A stretch of 64,000 nt of DNA from Nocardia cyriacigeorgica GUH-2 (GTDB lineage Bacteria > Actinomycetota > Actinomycetes > Mycobacteriales > Mycobacteriaceae): contig NC_016887.1 in the NCBI RefSeq assembly GCF_000284035.1, positions 3,782,001 to 3,846,000 of the forward strand. The letters are read 5' to 3'. Of this stretch, positions 63,186-64,000 are shown piece by piece. The notes under the pieces are model-generated. The model saw only the letters and a list, made by a program, of their open reading frames with translations. It was not told where the DNA came from and made no database searches. Every line of letters starts with the position of its first letter. Position 1 is the first letter of the stretch. A program made the position numbers and the translations under genes.

Positions 63186-64000
63186 TCAGGCTTCGTCGAG
63201 CAATTCGGCGGTGACCGCCGACTCGGTATCGGGCACGCCCAGTTCCTTGGCGCGCCGGTCGGCCATCGACAGCAGCCGCCGGATGCGCCCGGCCACAGCG
63301 TCTTTCGTCATCGGCGGATCGGCGAGCTGGCCCAGTTCCTCGAGCGAGGCCTGCCGGTGCTGCACCCGCAGCTTGCCGGCCGCGGCCAGATGATCGGGCA
63401 CCTCGTCGCCGAGGATCTCCAGCGCTCGCTCCACCCGGGCCGCGGCGGCGACCGCGGCGCGGGCCGAACGACGCAGGTTGGCGTCGTCGAAGTTGGCCAG
63501 CCGGTTGGCGGTGGCCCGCACCTCCCGGCGCATGCGGCGCTCTTCCCAGGTCAGGCGGGTGTCCTGGGCGCCCATGCGAGTGAGCAGCGCGCCGATGGCC
63601 TCGCCGTCGCGCACCACCACCCGATCGGTGCCGCGCACCTCGCGGGCCTTGGCCGAGATGCCGAGCCGCCGCGCCGCACCCACCAGCGCCAGCGCCGCCT
63701 CCGGACCGGGGCAGCTGACCTCGAGGGCGGAGGAACGGCCGGGCTCGGTGAGCGAGCCGTGCGCGAGAAACGCACCACGCCAAGCGGCTTCGGCGTCACC
63801 GACACTGCCGCCGACCACCTGGGCCGGCAACCCGCGCACCGGACGGCCGCGCACGTCGAGCAGGCCGGTCTGGCGGGCCAGCGCCTCACCTTCCTTCGAT
63901 ACCCGCACCACATAGCGCGAGGTCTTGCGCAGGCCACCGGCGCCGAGCACGTGCACGTCGGAGCCGTAGCCGTAGAGCTCGAAGATTTCGCGCCGGAGCC
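63186..64000 (-). CDS. whiA: WhiA DNA-binding regulator (partial, cut by window edge)
   Basis: The last 270 or so residues of WhiA. The reading frame continues to the right edge (LRREIFELYGYGSD upstream of VHVLGAGGLRKTS), so the start lies outside. The part seen includes the LAGLIDADG-like half (VVGGSVGDAEAAWRGAFLAHGSL, LEVSCPGPEAALALVGAA), the linker LANFDDANLRRSA, and the C-terminal HTH (SLEELGQLADPPMTKDAVAGRIRRLL). WhiA controls sporulation or division genes in actinobacteria, together with WhiB in Streptomyces. Confidence 0.95.
   Translation of the reverse strand, partial: LRREIFELYGYGSDVHVLGAGGLRKTSRYVVRVSKEGEALARQTGLLDVRGRPVRGLPAQVVGGSVGDAEAAWRGAFLAHGSLTEPGRSSALEVSCPGPEAALALVGAARRLGISAKAREVRGTDRVVVRDGEAIGALLTRMGAQDTRLTWEERRMRREVRATANRLANFDDANLRRSARAAVAAAARVERALEILGDEVPDHLAAAGKLRVQHRQASLEELGQLADPPMTKDAVAGRIRRLLSMADRRAKELGVPDTESAVTAELLDEA

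Overview
The window is high-GC actinobacterial chromosome, most likely from Nocardia or a close mycolate-containing relative. The evidence is threefold. The gene order sufT-U-S-C-D-B-R / mptB / ABC / ctaA ... ctaB / tkt-tal-zwf-opcA-pgl ... secG / tpiA-pgk-gap / whiA runs as a mirror image of the Mycobacterium tuberculosis Rv14xx region. There is an EspG/DUF3558-type secretion cassette. There is also a roadblock/DUF742/GTPase conservon. Coding strands have strongly GC-rich third positions, GTG starts are frequent and ATGA/GTGA start-stop overlaps are common.

Layout. (1) 65-3042, minus strand: a complete four-gene conservon (sensor-like ATPase, roadblock protein, DUF742 protein, small GTPase). 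(2) 3584-7354, plus strand: a tight two-gene unit of a CHAT-domain caspase-like protease and a serine alpha/beta-hydrolase, which I consider a candidate uncharacterised effector module. (3) 7421-7846: secreted DUF4189 protein. (4) 7991-14361: the whole SUF iron-sulfur operon under SufR, divergent from mptB, an ABC exporter pair and ctaA (14776-19234). (5) 19288-25814: ohr/ohrR, a PucR-type regulator, a small conserved protein, a quinone oxidoreductase, and a TetR / FAD-monooxygenase pair followed by a decayed monooxygenase copy. (6) 25914-33831: ctaB and the transketolase / pentose phosphate operon.

(7) 34042-45353 is accessory in character: YbaK-like protein, a fused 2-oxoacid dehydrogenase E1, an SRPBCC protein, an Rpn-family nuclease with an internal start site and a tandemly duplicated tail, a frameshifted SnoaL gene beside a LuxR regulator, an endolysin-like gene, an XRE/DUF397 pair, three overlapping small genes and a resolvase-like ORF. 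(8) 45552-49440: a type VII secretion cassette (lipoprotein, helical protein, PPE-like protein, EspG chaperone), followed by two related hairpin repeats with compensatory stem changes and a broken EspC-like gene. (9) 49551-59772: a molybdopterin protein, TetR/methyltransferase, epoxide-hydrolase-like protein/SDR, LysR/MFS, secG, a second MFS exporter, DUF3841 and a META-domain lipoprotein. (10) 60003-64000: tpiA, pgk, gap and the 3' part of whiA.

How the parts work together: the suf operon builds Fe-S clusters and is sensed by SufR. CtaA and CtaB make heme A for the aa3 oxidase. tkt-tal-zwf-opcA-pgl and gap-pgk-tpiA carry central carbon flow. The most unusual items are the CHAT/hydrolase pair, the Rpn locus with its extra tail gene, the covarying hairpin repeats, and two perfect 16-bp operators that cover an apparently leaderless methyltransferase start. 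I saw no tRNA, rRNA, CRISPR array or intact insertion sequence.
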